64,000 bases of DNA, from assembly GCA_001600355.1 (NCBI GenBank), contig BCJU01000001.1:5084013-5148012 (forward strand), read 5' to 3'. Numbering within the stretch: the first letter of the stretch is position 1; each line of letters begins with the position of its first letter. Below the pieces are notes generated by a model. It was given only the letters and a program-made list of their open reading frames with translations, was not told the origin of the DNA and did not search any database. Positions 20,576 to 31,972 of the stretch are shown one piece after another. This DNA comes from Meira nashicola. Taxonomy: Eukaryota; Basidiomycota; Exobasidiomycetes; Exobasidiales; Brachybasidiaceae. Position numbers and translations under genes: made by a program.

Positions 20576-23165
20576 TGTGAGTATGAATTGATCAACAAAG
20601 TAGGAAGAGGAAGAGGATGGAGAAGGAGGATCAAATTAGATGAAGGAGGGAAAGAGGGAGTTGGATCGAATGAATGGAGCGGATTAATATACCTTTTTTC
20701 AATTATTCAAATGAATGCATATAATTATTCCTTCCGTCCCTGAATGAAAAAAAGTGCGTGATCTTACGACACGTAAAAAGGCGGGTAAATGTGCTTCATT
20801 ATCAATTATCTACTCCGATGCAAAGCCCTCCCCACTGAATATGTACGTGCTTATCTCTTCTTCCTACCAATAAATCACATCCGCATGGACATTCAATTAG
20901 GTGGCGTTCATACTTCGTCTAAGTCTAACAACATTCAATGTATGGATGACGTGCCTGATTGTGAACCATGTGTTTCATGCAAAGGAGAAACACGAGAAGA
21001 AGACATATAGTACTTTTTCTCAATATGTCAAAAAGATAGCAAAGTTTTTAAGTTCTCGCCATAGTATGGAAAATATAGTGTCCTATTGCCTTTTTGATCG
21101 TTATCTCGTCTTTTCTCTTTGACTATGTATCATGTACCCCGCAGAACCGTCCATGCGGCTCATTTTCAGTTGATCATGATCTAGCCATTAACCGGTTTCG
21201 AAATGCAAGGGTGAAAAACGTATTTTACCACTGTTTTTGTTAAAGAAGTGGTGGTACGCTAATGCATGTCAGATATAGTATCAAGTCTCAACGAGTCTGG
21301 ACCAAGTTCGTACCAAGAAGAAAGAACAGAGAGAAAAAAAAAGGATGGCGTGTTTTCCGAAAAATAGTGCAGTTAAAAAAAAAGAAAAAGTCTGAAAAAT
21401 CAAAGTCACCCTGCATAGAAGCTAAACAAAAAAGATGAAAACGCCGTTCACAGTGAGATAGTGCGTAAAAATAAATTAATTTGAAATAATGTTTTTAAAC
21501 AATACTGATTTGGCGCTCAATATGCAAGTCAATAAAAAACCACGCGGTCTCCTATGCAGACGCCACGGAAGATAAAGTTGAGTGCAGATGTGCACACACT
21601 TCTCTTCTCAAATGGAAAACTCGCTTCCAATTTGCGAAGAAGAAAGGGAAGATTACCTGCAAGAGGAATTCAAATCAGGCAAGGAAACCGTAGGCAAATT
21701 ACCTTAGAAATTCCCATAGATTTTCAATTACCGATTGAGAATCGTGAGAGACAATAAAAAAGAACAAGGGCGGACGGAACGCCGGTCAATAAAATCCCGA
21801 GAAAAGATAGAAGATAAAAGCGGCGGGGAAACCGATCTTTCCTTTTTGTATTTTGTTTTTCGGAATATCCGGTGGACTGTCCGTGGGATTTTGATGATCG
21901 GAGATCTATATTTTATCAATTTTTTTTTTGCTTATCGATATCTCTTCAGGAACGAAGAAGAAAGATGGATTATATCAATTATTTTCTTTAATCTTAAAAA
22001 AGACACAAGAACTATGTAACAATCTAGACAATTTTCTAAGCGAAAAATCAAATCGGTAAACCGGATGAAAATTTGAGAAACAACATATACATGGTACAAT
22101 GCAGTAAGACCTGCATATTTTGAGACGACATATATGCAAAAGAAGATCTCGACGTCTGCTTAAGAATTTAAACTCATCACGCGTAGTATCGTACACAACA
22201 TTTCAGTATGGGGAGTGAGCAAGCTTTTCATTATGATTTATCTCTTTTAATTGCAGTGATCGGATAATATTCCGTATTCTTCTTAATGCCAAGACATCAT
22301 TGTTATACTTGCAATTGTAGTAGTACATATGTACATTCGCTTAAAACAGCAATGGAGAAATAAAAGTAAGCATCGACCGCGTTGTACAATGCATATGACA
22401 TGTACGCCAACCCTGCAAGCAGCGCATGGGTCCATGTAATTGACCGCGTGGTCGATCAAATGGAGAGAGATTTTATAGGTATTATCCGGTAAATCATGCA
22501 TAGCGTGGAAAGGCTTTTTTTTAGCAAATGCATAAACGCAGGTACGACCATGTATGTAGGATATATGTATTCGAAACCCTAGCAAAACTTAATATGAATC
22601 TGAACGATGGTGATTCGTCCGATCCCTTAAAATTGATTCAACTCTTTTGCTTAGCGTATAGATTATTGTGCCTGCATTTTGAGTTCCGTCTCTTAAAGAC
22701 CTAAAGGAAAGATAAGGAAAAGAAAAGCATGGTGACTGTGTTACCATATGGACACATTTTCGTAATATCAAACCTTCTTTTCCTAAAGTCGGAAATTCGG
22801 TCCTTTACCCGATTTCTTATCAGGAACAGAACAAGTAAGAGAGAAAATAAATTGATTGGAAACTGTGCATTATAGTCACGGACATTTTGTCCGATTTTAG
22901 GAATGATCGTCTTATCTATCTTTACGATCTTCCCCGCTTTTTCCTTAAAGTGCCTGAGTTGCATGGAGAGGTCCGAGATATCCTTTATCTAATGCTAAAC
23001 TAGTATACAAAAAATTAAACTTAGGTAAGCAGACTGGATCACTTTCGAGCCATAGTAGTCAAACACAAATATTTGAAATGCGATTCCATTTTTTAATTGA
23101 AAAGAACAGTGATAGATATTTTATTGATGTTGCTACATTTCCACCCTTCTTCATGCACATATTGT
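20576..23165. other. 2.6-kb stretch without a recognisable gene
   Basis: Only short frames without homology-like features occur. There are poly-A/T tracts and a small hairpin at about 21140-21160 (CCGC...GCGG). It includes the upstream region of the OPT gene and the 3' flank of the Pmt2 gene. A non-coding RNA is possible but I see no diagnostic motif. Confidence 0.45.
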
Positions 23166-25946
23166 CTAATCCTTAATATTCCAACTCTTTCTCCATTTGA
23201 TACCCCAACGTGACCAAACAGGACCATCAATTCCCCATGCAGTTTCACGGAACCACCAAAATACTCCGATAACAAGAGAGCAAAAGAAGACGAATGTGAT
23301 ATTCTTGACCTCTTCGCTTAACGGTATTCTTGCTCCTTTCTTTGAACGATAACGCGCGGTTGAAGGATTCCAAAGGAAATGATCCAACAAATGTGCCATC
23401 ATCAAAACGGCAAAATATAATGTAGGAAGATAATGATGGATATAACAAACACGTGCCATGATCAAAAAAGGTAAATAATGCAAAAACCATCCAAATCCGG
23501 CAACCTTTCCTGCAAAAATGAATTGTTCCCAATCTTGTGGACTGAGGTCAACGATCCTTCTTTGCATTCTTCCTTTATACCACAAATACGTCAAACAATA
23601 AACGATCAAACTAACGGAAGAACCCCACCAAACTACGGGATTACCAATCAAATAGTACTTTGTCGTTGTATCGCCCCAGCCGTTCATACGTAATCCATTG
23701 TACAGCCATGGCCAATCATACGGCTTGGATGCAAGAATATCTTCTTTGTCTTGATCAGGAATCAAAGCATTATTTGATGTCATCATTGCCACATTCAAAT
23801 GAACAAAGTCACGCAAAAAAGGTGATCTGTACAATTTGGCATTTCCCATTGGCAATCTTGGATTGATGTGTGTCTCAATATTCCAGTATGTATGTTCATC
23901 TTTTGGATTGTTCTCTTTGTCACAACTTACTTCAACTTGCTTCCAACCCCATTGCGGTAAGATTGCATTTGCAGCGCGTAAATAACAGCCCAAGTTTTGA
24001 TGTTTGAGTCGCATACGTGTGGTTAAACTGTGGACGATATCTCCTTTCTTTCCTTTCTTTCCTGAAGTCATATCATCAACCACTTCTACCACCCAATAAT
24101 CATTACTATCACCAATATCCGCACTACCATATCCGCTCACTTCCAAATTTTCCTTTGTGACGGGTGCAGGAACGTTGTGGCTATGAAGATTACGCCCGGT
24201 CTGCTCATGTACCAATCGGATTACACTGCCAGATGTGAGAATTCTTGGAGGTGGAGGATCGGTATCGTTTACTGATGGCAATGGTGGATCTTCCCAAGGT
24301 GGAGTGATGATAAATTCATTGTTGTTATCGCGATAATGATAACATGTGACTTGTTGTTGCTGCGATCCCACAGGATATGTTTGAACGTGTGAATGCAATA
24401 AACCACCTCCATAGCCCATATTCTTAAAAGTGACCTTACTACCGTAAGCTGCTTCAAGAGGTGCTTGTGCGAAATCGTTTCCTCTCAAATGTGCTTGAAA
24501 CAAACTTGACATTTGCGCATCTCCCGGTCCTGATCTGCTCAAAACCATAAAGTGTAATTTGAAGCTCATCATATACACAGCCATCGGAAGAACGATTAAG
24601 CATAAAATGCGAGCGCACCAATGCCTTGTATATCTTCTAACAGGCATCTTTAAATCTCCAAATTTGTCCCACAAATCCTCGATCGTATAAAGACCGATAA
24701 GGGCGGTAGCGAATAAACCAACCCACTTCACGCTTGCCACTAAACCGATACTGAATCCAGTAAATGTTAGCCAGAACCACCATTGTTCGCCAAACGATTC
24801 ATGTCTATGTCTGTGGAACATCAAAAGCCCATGAACGGTCATGAAAGTGAAACAAAGCAGCATAGAATCCAACAAGATGAATCGACTGATGACCAGCCAT
24901 GCGTTATCAAATAATACCATAATCGTCAGTGCATGTCTTGTACGCCAGTTCCAGCCTAGCGCTCCGCTACTGCTCCAAGCCAAAGGTACCATTGCAACAC
25001 CAAACATTGCCATAATAACACGCATTCCTACGTAATTCACGTCATCTGGATACGTCTCTCCGCTCTTGAACTCAAATTGTCCTCCATATCCGCTCAACAA
25101 GCCGGCCAATCCAACGAGCATTTTACCTAGAGGAGGATGAACATCAAAGTAGAATTCATGCTTGAGATAATGCGATCCAAATTTCCCGAAATGCGCTTCA
25201 TCCCAAACGACAGCATTATTCTTCCCTATACGCCACATACGTGTGATAAGAGACAAGACTGTATACATGACCAAAATGCAAACTTCATTCGCGAAGAACC
25301 AACGAACGATTTCTAGTGGTGTTTGAGGTGGTTTCTGTTCGGGAATTAAATTAGCATATTTCCCTCTTCCGACACCATTTGTCGTCGTTGTTCTTGATCG
25401 AATGGATGCATCGTAAAATCCTGGCTTTTCCAACGATGATTGTTGCCTAGCTTTTTCGGCCACTTTATCTTCTCCTGACATTGTTCCGGATTGATGTTGT
25501 TGCTGTAATTCGTAGTCGTTATTTGCTGATTGATATGCAATTCCGTATCCGTTACTTCTTCTATTGTCCGCGGTACCCCGTTCGCGTGCAAAATTAGAGG
25601 ATAAGGAAGGTTGATAGTTTGCTGCTGCTTTAGATTGAAATAATACGCCGCCGGCTCCGTTGTTTGTACTTTTGTCAAAGCCGGGACTTGTGGTGGGTAA
25701 AACTGATTGTCCGGATTCGTAAGTCCGAACTGTATCAAAATGATCTTCTGTATACGATTCTGTTTCGTTTTGATCGTACGTGGAATTGTAAGAATGTGAT
25801 GAATAAGATGGATCTGAAGGTGAAGGTGGTCCGATCTCTAACGTGCTATATTCTTGTTTTGCAGTAGAAGGAGAAGAAGAAGGATTGGATGTTGATTGCC
25901 GCGATGCACGTTGTGCTAGATTATTTGTTTGTCCGGCAAAATGCAT
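23166..25946 (-). CDS. PMT2: Protein O-mannosyltransferase, PMT2 subfamily
   Basis: This ER-membrane enzyme transfers mannose from dolichol-phosphate-mannose to Ser/Thr of secretory proteins, usually as a heterodimer with a Pmt1-type partner. The 926-residue product has a long disordered Ser/Gln/Asn-rich N-terminus of ~200 residues. The catalytic loop after the first membrane helix shows Asp249-Glu250 in VVWDEAHFGKF. Membrane helices, three MIR repeats (around 490-680; KNMGYGGGLLHSHVQTYP is typical of Pmt2) and four more C-terminal helices follow. I start at the ATG at 25946. The frame is open 14 codons further but begins with GTG. A 5' intron cannot be excluded. Confidence 0.93.
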   Translation of the reverse strand: MHFAGQTNNLAQRASRQSTSNPSSSPSTAKQEYSTLEIGPPSPSDPSYSSHSYNSTYDQNETESYTEDHFDTVRTYESGQSVLPTTSPGFDKSTNNGAGGVLFQSKAAANYQPSLSSNFARERGTADNRRSNGYGIAYQSANNDYELQQQHQSGTMSGEDKVAEKARQQSSLEKPGFYDASIRSRTTTTNGVGRGKYANLIPEQKPPQTPLEIVRWFFANEVCILVMYTVLSLITRMWRIGKNNAVVWDEAHFGKFGSHYLKHEFYFDVHPPLGKMLVGLAGLLSGYGGQFEFKSGETYPDDVNYVGMRVIMAMFGVAMVPLAWSSSGALGWNWRTRHALTIMVLFDNAWLVISRFILLDSMLLCFTFMTVHGLLMFHRHRHESFGEQWWFWLTFTGFSIGLVASVKWVGLFATALIGLYTIEDLWDKFGDLKMPVRRYTRHWCARILCLIVLPMAVYMMSFKLHFMVLSRSGPGDAQMSSLFQAHLRGNDFAQAPLEAAYGSKVTFKNMGYGGGLLHSHVQTYPVGSQQQQVTCYHYRDNNNEFIITPPWEDPPLPSVNDTDPPPPRILTSGSVIRLVHEQTGRNLHSHNVPAPVTKENLEVSGYGSADIGDSNDYWVVEVVDDMTSGKKGKKGDIVHSLTTRMRLKHQNLGCYLRAANAILPQWGWKQVEVSCDKENNPKDEHTYWNIETHINPRLPMGNAKLYRSPFLRDFVHLNVAMMTSNNALIPDQDKEDILASKPYDWPWLYNGLRMNGWGDTTTKYYLIGNPVVWWGSSVSLIVYCLTYLWYKGRMQRRIVDLSPQDWEQFIFAGKVAGFGWFLHYLPFLIMARVCYIHHYLPTLYFAVLMMAHLLDHFLWNPSTARYRSKKGARIPLSEEVKNITFVFFCSLVIGVFWWFRETAWGIDGPVWSRWGIKWRKSWNIKD

Positions 25947-26360
25947 GGAGTCGGAACTACAAGCAAGCAATAACAAATTCCACCTCACAAGCTCTACAGC
26001 TGAATCTTGTTGTGCTCTTTACTTGTGACCGAACGGCGTCTCATCAAAAATTGTTGGCCGATTTTCAATATATCAACGACAATATCTATTTTCGGCGCCG
26101 AGAAAGATTGAAAGTCCGGAGATGATTGATATGACTGCGATCTTCAAGAGGATTTCAAGTGCTCGAAACGGATGATGGGGATGAGATTTAGAATTATAGA
26201 AACATTTCATTCAAGTATTTCTGCAAATAAAAGTTACACTTTCCTGCTAAAATGGCTAGCTCTATAGCTGGTAAAATGTGTGTACTGTAAGTATACACAT
26301 GCTCTCTTCCCGCTATGTTTGCAGTGCACGTCCTTTCTTCTTCTTTCTACTTTTGCCAAC

Positions 26361-26397
26361 TCACACACACACACTGATACACACACACACACACACA
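26361..26397. repeat. AC dinucleotide microsatellite
   Basis: Two AC runs separated by a few bases (TGAT). Confidence 0.85.
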
Positions 26398-26950
26398 AGC
26401 ACGCGCTGCGCTGCGTACCGCACCTTTCATTGTGTACCGCTTCGTGTTCCGCTAATTGCTACGCGTGCGCCGGCGCAGCGCTTTCGTTCATGGTGGATAC
26501 AGGTTCTGTAGGACCCTTGCGGCGCGCCGTGATTGGAATGTTTTTTTCTGCCTGTACCTCTTTTTCACTTCCGGCCAGTAGTGGTGCCTCAAACCGATTT
26601 TGTCCTCATCTTGCTGGCGCAAAGGTGTCAAACAATAGACTATGAGGGATAAAATCATCGGCCAAGAAGAAAATATACAAAAGTGATGAACTAGATCGGT
26701 TAAAATGTTTCAAAATCATCAATTTAAACAAAGCATATCGGCCAATTCTCTTCCCCGCCATCGATCTTTAAAATTTGTTCTACGTGGGACTTTTGGTTGA
26801 TATGATCTGATTGATGACCTCGAATGTTATCCTCAGTCTCTACCTTTTCCCGATTGTCAGAAAAGCAGGGTTTAATACTCAGCACGACAATGGCTGAATT
26901 AGAGCTCGCTCGCTTGTTGATGTAGTCTACATATTTGAACAGATTTCAAA

Positions 26951-26967
26951 TGTGTGTGTGTGTGTGT
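26951..26967. repeat. TG dinucleotide microsatellite
   Basis: Eight TG units followed by TCTG. Confidence 0.85.
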
Positions 26968-27570
26968 CTGTGCCAAAAGCGCGAGTCTTGTTCGGCTGTA
27001 TGCTTAGCAGTCTGGAAAGGTAAAACAAAAATATACGCTGACTTTTTTTTTTTAAATCGTGTGGCTTGACAAGATAATGGGCCTTGCATTTCATAATGTC
27101 TAGCACAGTGATTTTGTGCTGTTAAAACCCATACATGCGGACATTGAGCCTAGCCCATTTGGGGTACATAGATTGCTTGAAGGGCAAAAAGAGTATTTTG
27201 TGCTTTGAGTTTGATGCATAATTTTATTTTAGTGGATGCAGAGAAAATCCAAAAAAGACCAAAAGTGACCTGCCAAAAAAAAGAGTAAACGCAGCGCGAC
27301 TGTCAATCAATCTTCGGCTTAACCTTGTCTCTTCGCCGCCGAAAATAAAATCTCGATTTGGCGCCTGATATTTGAAAAAGAAAGCAATAAGATGATAACT
27401 TTTTGGACCTGCTAGCAATTTCAACAAAGTATCATTTCGATCAAAAGTGAAGAATTATACGTAATTTTTAGTCTGCCAGTGAGAGAGAGAGTGTGTGTGT
27501 GAACAAATGTGTCAAACGCGAAAAGAGAGAGAAATTAAAAAAAAGCTCGGTTCCTTACCTGGTCTAAGTG

Positions 27571-27601
27571 CATACATACATACATACATACATACATACA
27601 T
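27571..27601. repeat. CATA tetranucleotide microsatellite
   Basis: Seven and a half CATA units. Shorter runs of the same unit recur near 30638 and 48413. Confidence 0.9.
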
Positions 27602-28067
27602 AGACTACATATACAGATCTTACAATGTCTGGGCGCGTTTGAGCTTAGATTCATTTTCCGGACATGTATGTACGCATACATACAGAGAACAAGAAATTGA
27701 TAAAATTTTGCAAGAAAGTGTGTTTGTCTCTATCGTCCATCATCACATCCTACAGGGTCAGACAAGAGCCCCGACGTGAACAAGTGCGATTGATAGAATG
27801 GATTGACTTGGACAAGATAAAGAAAAGGTTTATCAATCGACAATTTCTCATCCTCGACTCTTTCCAGTCGAGAGGTCGATTTCGTTGCATTTTGCAAAAT
27901 TAGCACAGTAGATGTCCGATCGCATCTTTGCAATTGAGTTTTCCGATTTTTTATTTCTTTACTGTACATAACACAGCTTCAGCACAGGCTTTTTTTTGAA
28001 CGCAAATCGTCAACTTGCAACTCTTTATCGGTCAAAACCTTCGATCTTACTTTAATTATCAACAATA

Positions 28068-30113
28068 ATGGTTGCATCTACAAGGACACCCCGAACATCA
28101 GCAACACGTTCAGGCAGAGAGTCTGACGTAGATCAATTCACTTCTAATGGTACATTCAATCCACCACAACATGCTTATTTGGTCGATGAAACAGGAGAAG
28201 CATCGTTCACTTTTGTTTGCTTAGGCGTAGGAGGTGGGCCGCTGGAAAATGATTGCTCGTGCTATCTCTTGAAACCTGCACATAGACAGTGGACTGACGG
28301 AAGTATTGTAATCGAAGGAGGTTCGTGGCTAGGCGCTCTAACAAGAGTTTTGGAGAACGTTGGTCCCAATTCTGCATTCCATGATACCCAATTTCCCTCC
28401 GAGGTACCAGCAATACGTGCAGGATTTATTGGAAGTTTCGCGCATTCATTCTTGATTTCCCATGCCCATCTGGATCACATTTTAGGATTGGTATTAGGTT
28501 CAGCAAGTCTACCTGGAAAATCAAATGTGTATGGATTAAAAGGTACATTGGATAACATCATGGGTGTTTTCAACGGAAAAATTTGGCCAAGATTGGCAAG
28601 CTTTGATGACGATGGAGGCCCGGCTGTATACAAATTGAAACCACTGGAACCACAAACGAGAACTTCAGTAGACGATGATCTTACCGTTTTGCCTTTTGCT
28701 TTGAGCCATGGCTTAAATCCGTCTGTCATTCCAGCTCCTCCAACCCCAAATCCATTGTTTGCAACAAGACTATCTTTATCTAACAAAAGACTTTCGTTGC
28801 CTCTCAATGGATATTTCTCCACACCAGCATCAGGTGGAGTTGGATACGGTCCTGATCGATCAAGTGGATTGGCAGGAAGTGGAGAGAGGCCGGTCTTTAC
28901 AAGTCCATTTGCTCCAGAGCCAGCTTCTGCAGCGGCAGATACAAGCAATGCAACAATAAGGCATACAGAGAACTTACCTAGTACCCCACCTACAGAAGAA
29001 AAAGATCCCAGAACAAAGAATAGGTCAGCACTTGAGCCAGGATCACCCACATCGGGCGTAGCAATGTCGGCAAACAATTCTGCTCCACTACCTACCTATC
29101 AATCAACTTCAGCTTTCTCACAAGCGATTGCCAAAGCATCTGCAGGTGGCAGCTTGAGACTATCTTCTATGCGAACACGAAGGCCAAAGACCGCACAAGG
29201 TTCGGAAAAAGCAATCAGTGCAATCGCATCAGCAGGAGTAAATGCGCCTCCCACTGTAGCCGAGGTTAATTCACGCTCATCTTCAGTTGTGGCAGGATCA
29301 AATATGTCAGGCAGACGAAATATGGCACCTCAACATGTTCCCTTAGAACCTTCGTTTCCAGCATTGGATTCTACTGCCTTCTTTATCACCAATGAGAAAA
29401 CGCAGAAAGACGTTTTATTCTTTGGAGATGTTGAGCCGGATAGCATAAGTCAAAGCCCTAGAAATGGTAGAATATGGACGCATGCTGGACAACGATTCGC
29501 AGATGGTAAGCTTAATACAGTCTTTTTGGAATGTAGTTTTCCTGCTTCACATCCAACGGAATTTTTATATGGACATCTTTCGGTCAAGCACGTGTTTGAT
29601 GAATTGGATACAATGGCAAGGGTAGTGGTAGCTGAACGAAAGCGTTCAAGTCTACGCAAGCAAAGACGGGCCGCCGATAGCAGTCTAGGAAGAAGCACAA
29701 CCAGCGAAGGTGCTTCGAGAAAGATTTACGCTTCTCAATTACCTCAAATTCCCGCCTTGCATACGTCTGAAAGACTGATAACGGATGAGGAATTACAAAA
29801 AAGTTTGGAAGGATTACACGTCGTCATCATTCACGTTAAAACTGCCTTGTTTCCCTCCTATGAAGCCACACCTAGACCTTCGATTGCATCAACATCATCT
29901 TATGAAACGGCTGAAAATGGTGAACCAACAACGTCGAAAGCTGAATTAAAGAAATCTCCTTCGATCGGACGAGCTTCTGAGCGTGTAAGTAGACCGATGG
30001 ATACACGTTCTATGCAAAAACGTATCTTACAAGAATTGGAAGAACGGGAAGAAGATATTGGTTTAGGCGTTCATTTTGTCATGGCACAACAGGGTATGCG
30101 AATCGATTGTTAG
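28068..30113 (+). CDS. PDE1: Class II (low-affinity) 3',5'-cyclic-nucleotide phosphodiesterase
   Basis: This enzyme hydrolyses cAMP to AMP and so damps PKA signalling. The 681-residue product has the metallo-beta-lactamase-like core of Pde1. CLGVGGGPLENDCSCYLL near 53-70 is followed by the metal-binding HAHLDH at 132-137, FFGDVEPD and the C-terminal VHFVMAQQGMRIDC. A low-complexity Ser/Pro/Thr insertion of about 200 residues splits the core between roughly 220 and 425, and a second Ser-rich insert lies near 625. Both make it longer than the yeast enzyme. PKA, the downstream kinase, is encoded at 49162-51432. Confidence 0.93.
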   Translation: MVASTRTPRTSATRSGRESDVDQFTSNGTFNPPQHAYLVDETGEASFTFVCLGVGGGPLENDCSCYLLKPAHRQWTDGSIVIEGGSWLGALTRVLENVGPNSAFHDTQFPSEVPAIRAGFIGSFAHSFLISHAHLDHILGLVLGSASLPGKSNVYGLKGTLDNIMGVFNGKIWPRLASFDDDGGPAVYKLKPLEPQTRTSVDDDLTVLPFALSHGLNPSVIPAPPTPNPLFATRLSLSNKRLSLPLNGYFSTPASGGVGYGPDRSSGLAGSGERPVFTSPFAPEPASAAADTSNATIRHTENLPSTPPTEEKDPRTKNRSALEPGSPTSGVAMSANNSAPLPTYQSTSAFSQAIAKASAGGSLRLSSMRTRRPKTAQGSEKAISAIASAGVNAPPTVAEVNSRSSSVVAGSNMSGRRNMAPQHVPLEPSFPALDSTAFFITNEKTQKDVLFFGDVEPDSISQSPRNGRIWTHAGQRFADGKLNTVFLECSFPASHPTEFLYGHLSVKHVFDELDTMARVVVAERKRSSLRKQRRAADSSLGRSTTSEGASRKIYASQLPQIPALHTSERLITDEELQKSLEGLHVVIIHVKTALFPSYEATPRPSIASTSSYETAENGEPTTSKAELKKSPSIGRASERVSRPMDTRSMQKRILQELEEREEDIGLGVHFVMAQQGMRIDC

Positions 30114-31972
30114 ATGCAGGGCTATCTAATAGAGATTTTTTTCTTATATGGAAAATATCAACAGAATCTTACTCACACGCCATTTTCTTTGATCTTTTTG
30201 TGTAAAAGTGTATTTGTAACTACCTTGGCAATGCTTTGATATAAGCAATGATCCTCATAAAAATTCTTTTACTTGCAATATGTCCTGAAGAATTCCAAGC
30301 GTAGAGAGATGCAGATGATAACAAAATTGAATCTCTTAGGACAAATGGACAAAAGTTTATAGAATGAGAAATGTTGCTTGCATCAAAGCATTACCGTCCA
30401 ATTTAATCGATCGTGTGATCTTTTTGCATCCAGGAACGCTCAATTTGTACCTGGAATTGATTATTTTTTTTTGGTTTCGGAGTTAAAGTGACCGGGCTCT
30501 TTTCTGTTCTCACGAAAAATGTCTTGCTTTGATGAATTGAGGGAAAGATGAGTTTGTCGTAACGGCATCGGACAATGATGGTTGGCTTTTTCGGCGTTTT
30601 TAGGTTAGGTACACCAACCGTAGGTAAATTTGAGTATACATACATACATCTGTTGGGACCTGCATCTAAAAATCACAACGGAGTTTCAAAAGGTTTGATA
30701 AATCTCCATGTTTTCTTATTCTTTTAAGCGAGGACAAAGTCTCGGAGGTGCATTAGTATGTACATCTTTTTCCGCGGATGCATAGATTTGCTTCCACGGA
30801 TTCGGATTAGGCACGATGTTTTTTCATGTTTTAAACAATCAGAGAAAGGGACCGTACCTGCTTATATGCATTAATAAATATATTGACAGCGAAAATCGAG
30901 AGATTAAATGACTTTGTGGGGAAAGAAACAGTTATCTGGAGAAATCTCCGCAACACGATCCAAAATCAGAAAACGGTCCCCCACACTCATTTTCTAATTT
31001 ATTATTTAGTAAACATACTCAGCAAGGGGAATTGGCTCAAAATTGCAAACGGCGTCTTAGTGTGTGCCGAAAAAAAAAGAGAGCACTTTTGGTTTAAATA
31101 AAATTGCCTAACCAGGAAATGGGTGCAGCACTATCAAAGTGTGGCTCAACACTATCAGTAGCTCTTTCAATAAGAGTTGAAGTGCATTACCAAAAATTCA
31201 TTTCGGCAAGATAGCTGTCAAAAGTTGTATGCAGAATGCAAAAAATTAAATAAAAATGAAGCTAAAAACCTTGTGTGTGCTTTGCATTAGCGTATTTATC
31301 TTTTACTAAAGTCAGGCAATATGCAAGAGAGCGTTTTTAACCTTTTCTTGGTTTCTTTGCATTTGTTAATTTTATCCCGTGGAAAATTAATTACCTGCGC
31401 CTTTTTGCAGCATGAATTAATTATCTTTCAAGACATGCTAGGAACAGCATGCAAACACCCTTCAAAAAGAGGATGAGGTCCAGGTTTAGCAGCATTTAAT
31501 GAAACTTTACTAAACCGATTTTAATCGACAGCATCTTGTCTGTGTGTAAGTGCTCATTCCCGTTCGGCTTAATGAAATCTGCGATCGGATTTGTCTGGTT
31601 TGACACCCTTTTTCATTTCGGTCCTTACGCCGCTTTGTCGACAATATAAAAGTTAAAAAAAAGTACATCAAAATCCGCTAATCGTATTCTTTCTGCATTT
31701 CTGCCTTTGGCTGATTGGGATTCCTTTGTTGTACTTTTTTTTAGAAAATACACCGGTAATCTGCGTTCCGTGATTTCTTACCTCCAAAAGAAACGCTTGA
31801 GGCCCCCTCACCCTTCCCAAATATTTTTTAAAACATTGTCTAACCAAACTACAAACAACTTATAAATACAACCCCTCATCCAACCGATCCTTTCTTTGGG
31901 GCCCCACTTTGAGAATCTTTCCGAAAGGTCACCTTCCCCTTCCCTTTTTTTCATCATCATCATCAAGAAAAA
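30114..31972. other. 1.9-kb upstream region of the sugar transporter
   Basis: No gene is visible. It includes the TATA box at 31861 and CCCCT (STRE-like) motifs near 31804 and 31870. The last 68 bp are shared with the pseudogene. Confidence 0.5.
31861..31868 (+). promoter_or_regulatory. TATA box of sugar transporter gene
   Basis: TATAAATA lies 105-112 bp upstream of the ATG. It is outside the part of the leader copied into the pseudogene. Confidence 0.55.

Larger units (their letters stand above)
25947..28067. other. 2.1-kb intergenic region rich in microsatellites
   Basis: Divergent promoter space between PMT2 and the cAMP phosphodiesterase. It holds AC, TG, GA/GT and CATA microsatellites, two GCGCWGCGC motifs and an 11-bp palindrome TGTAGTCTACA at 26921-26931. 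Short frames here arise from the repeats and look non-coding. Confidence 0.5.

Noticed and set aside
26280..26645. 121-codon frame with Cys and His/Thr repeats
   Set aside because: It starts with GTG and is created by the AC microsatellite. Composition is not protein-like.
27571..27601. Short tandem repeats as a CRISPR-like array
   Set aside because: Simple CATA microsatellite without spacers, in a eukaryotic genome.
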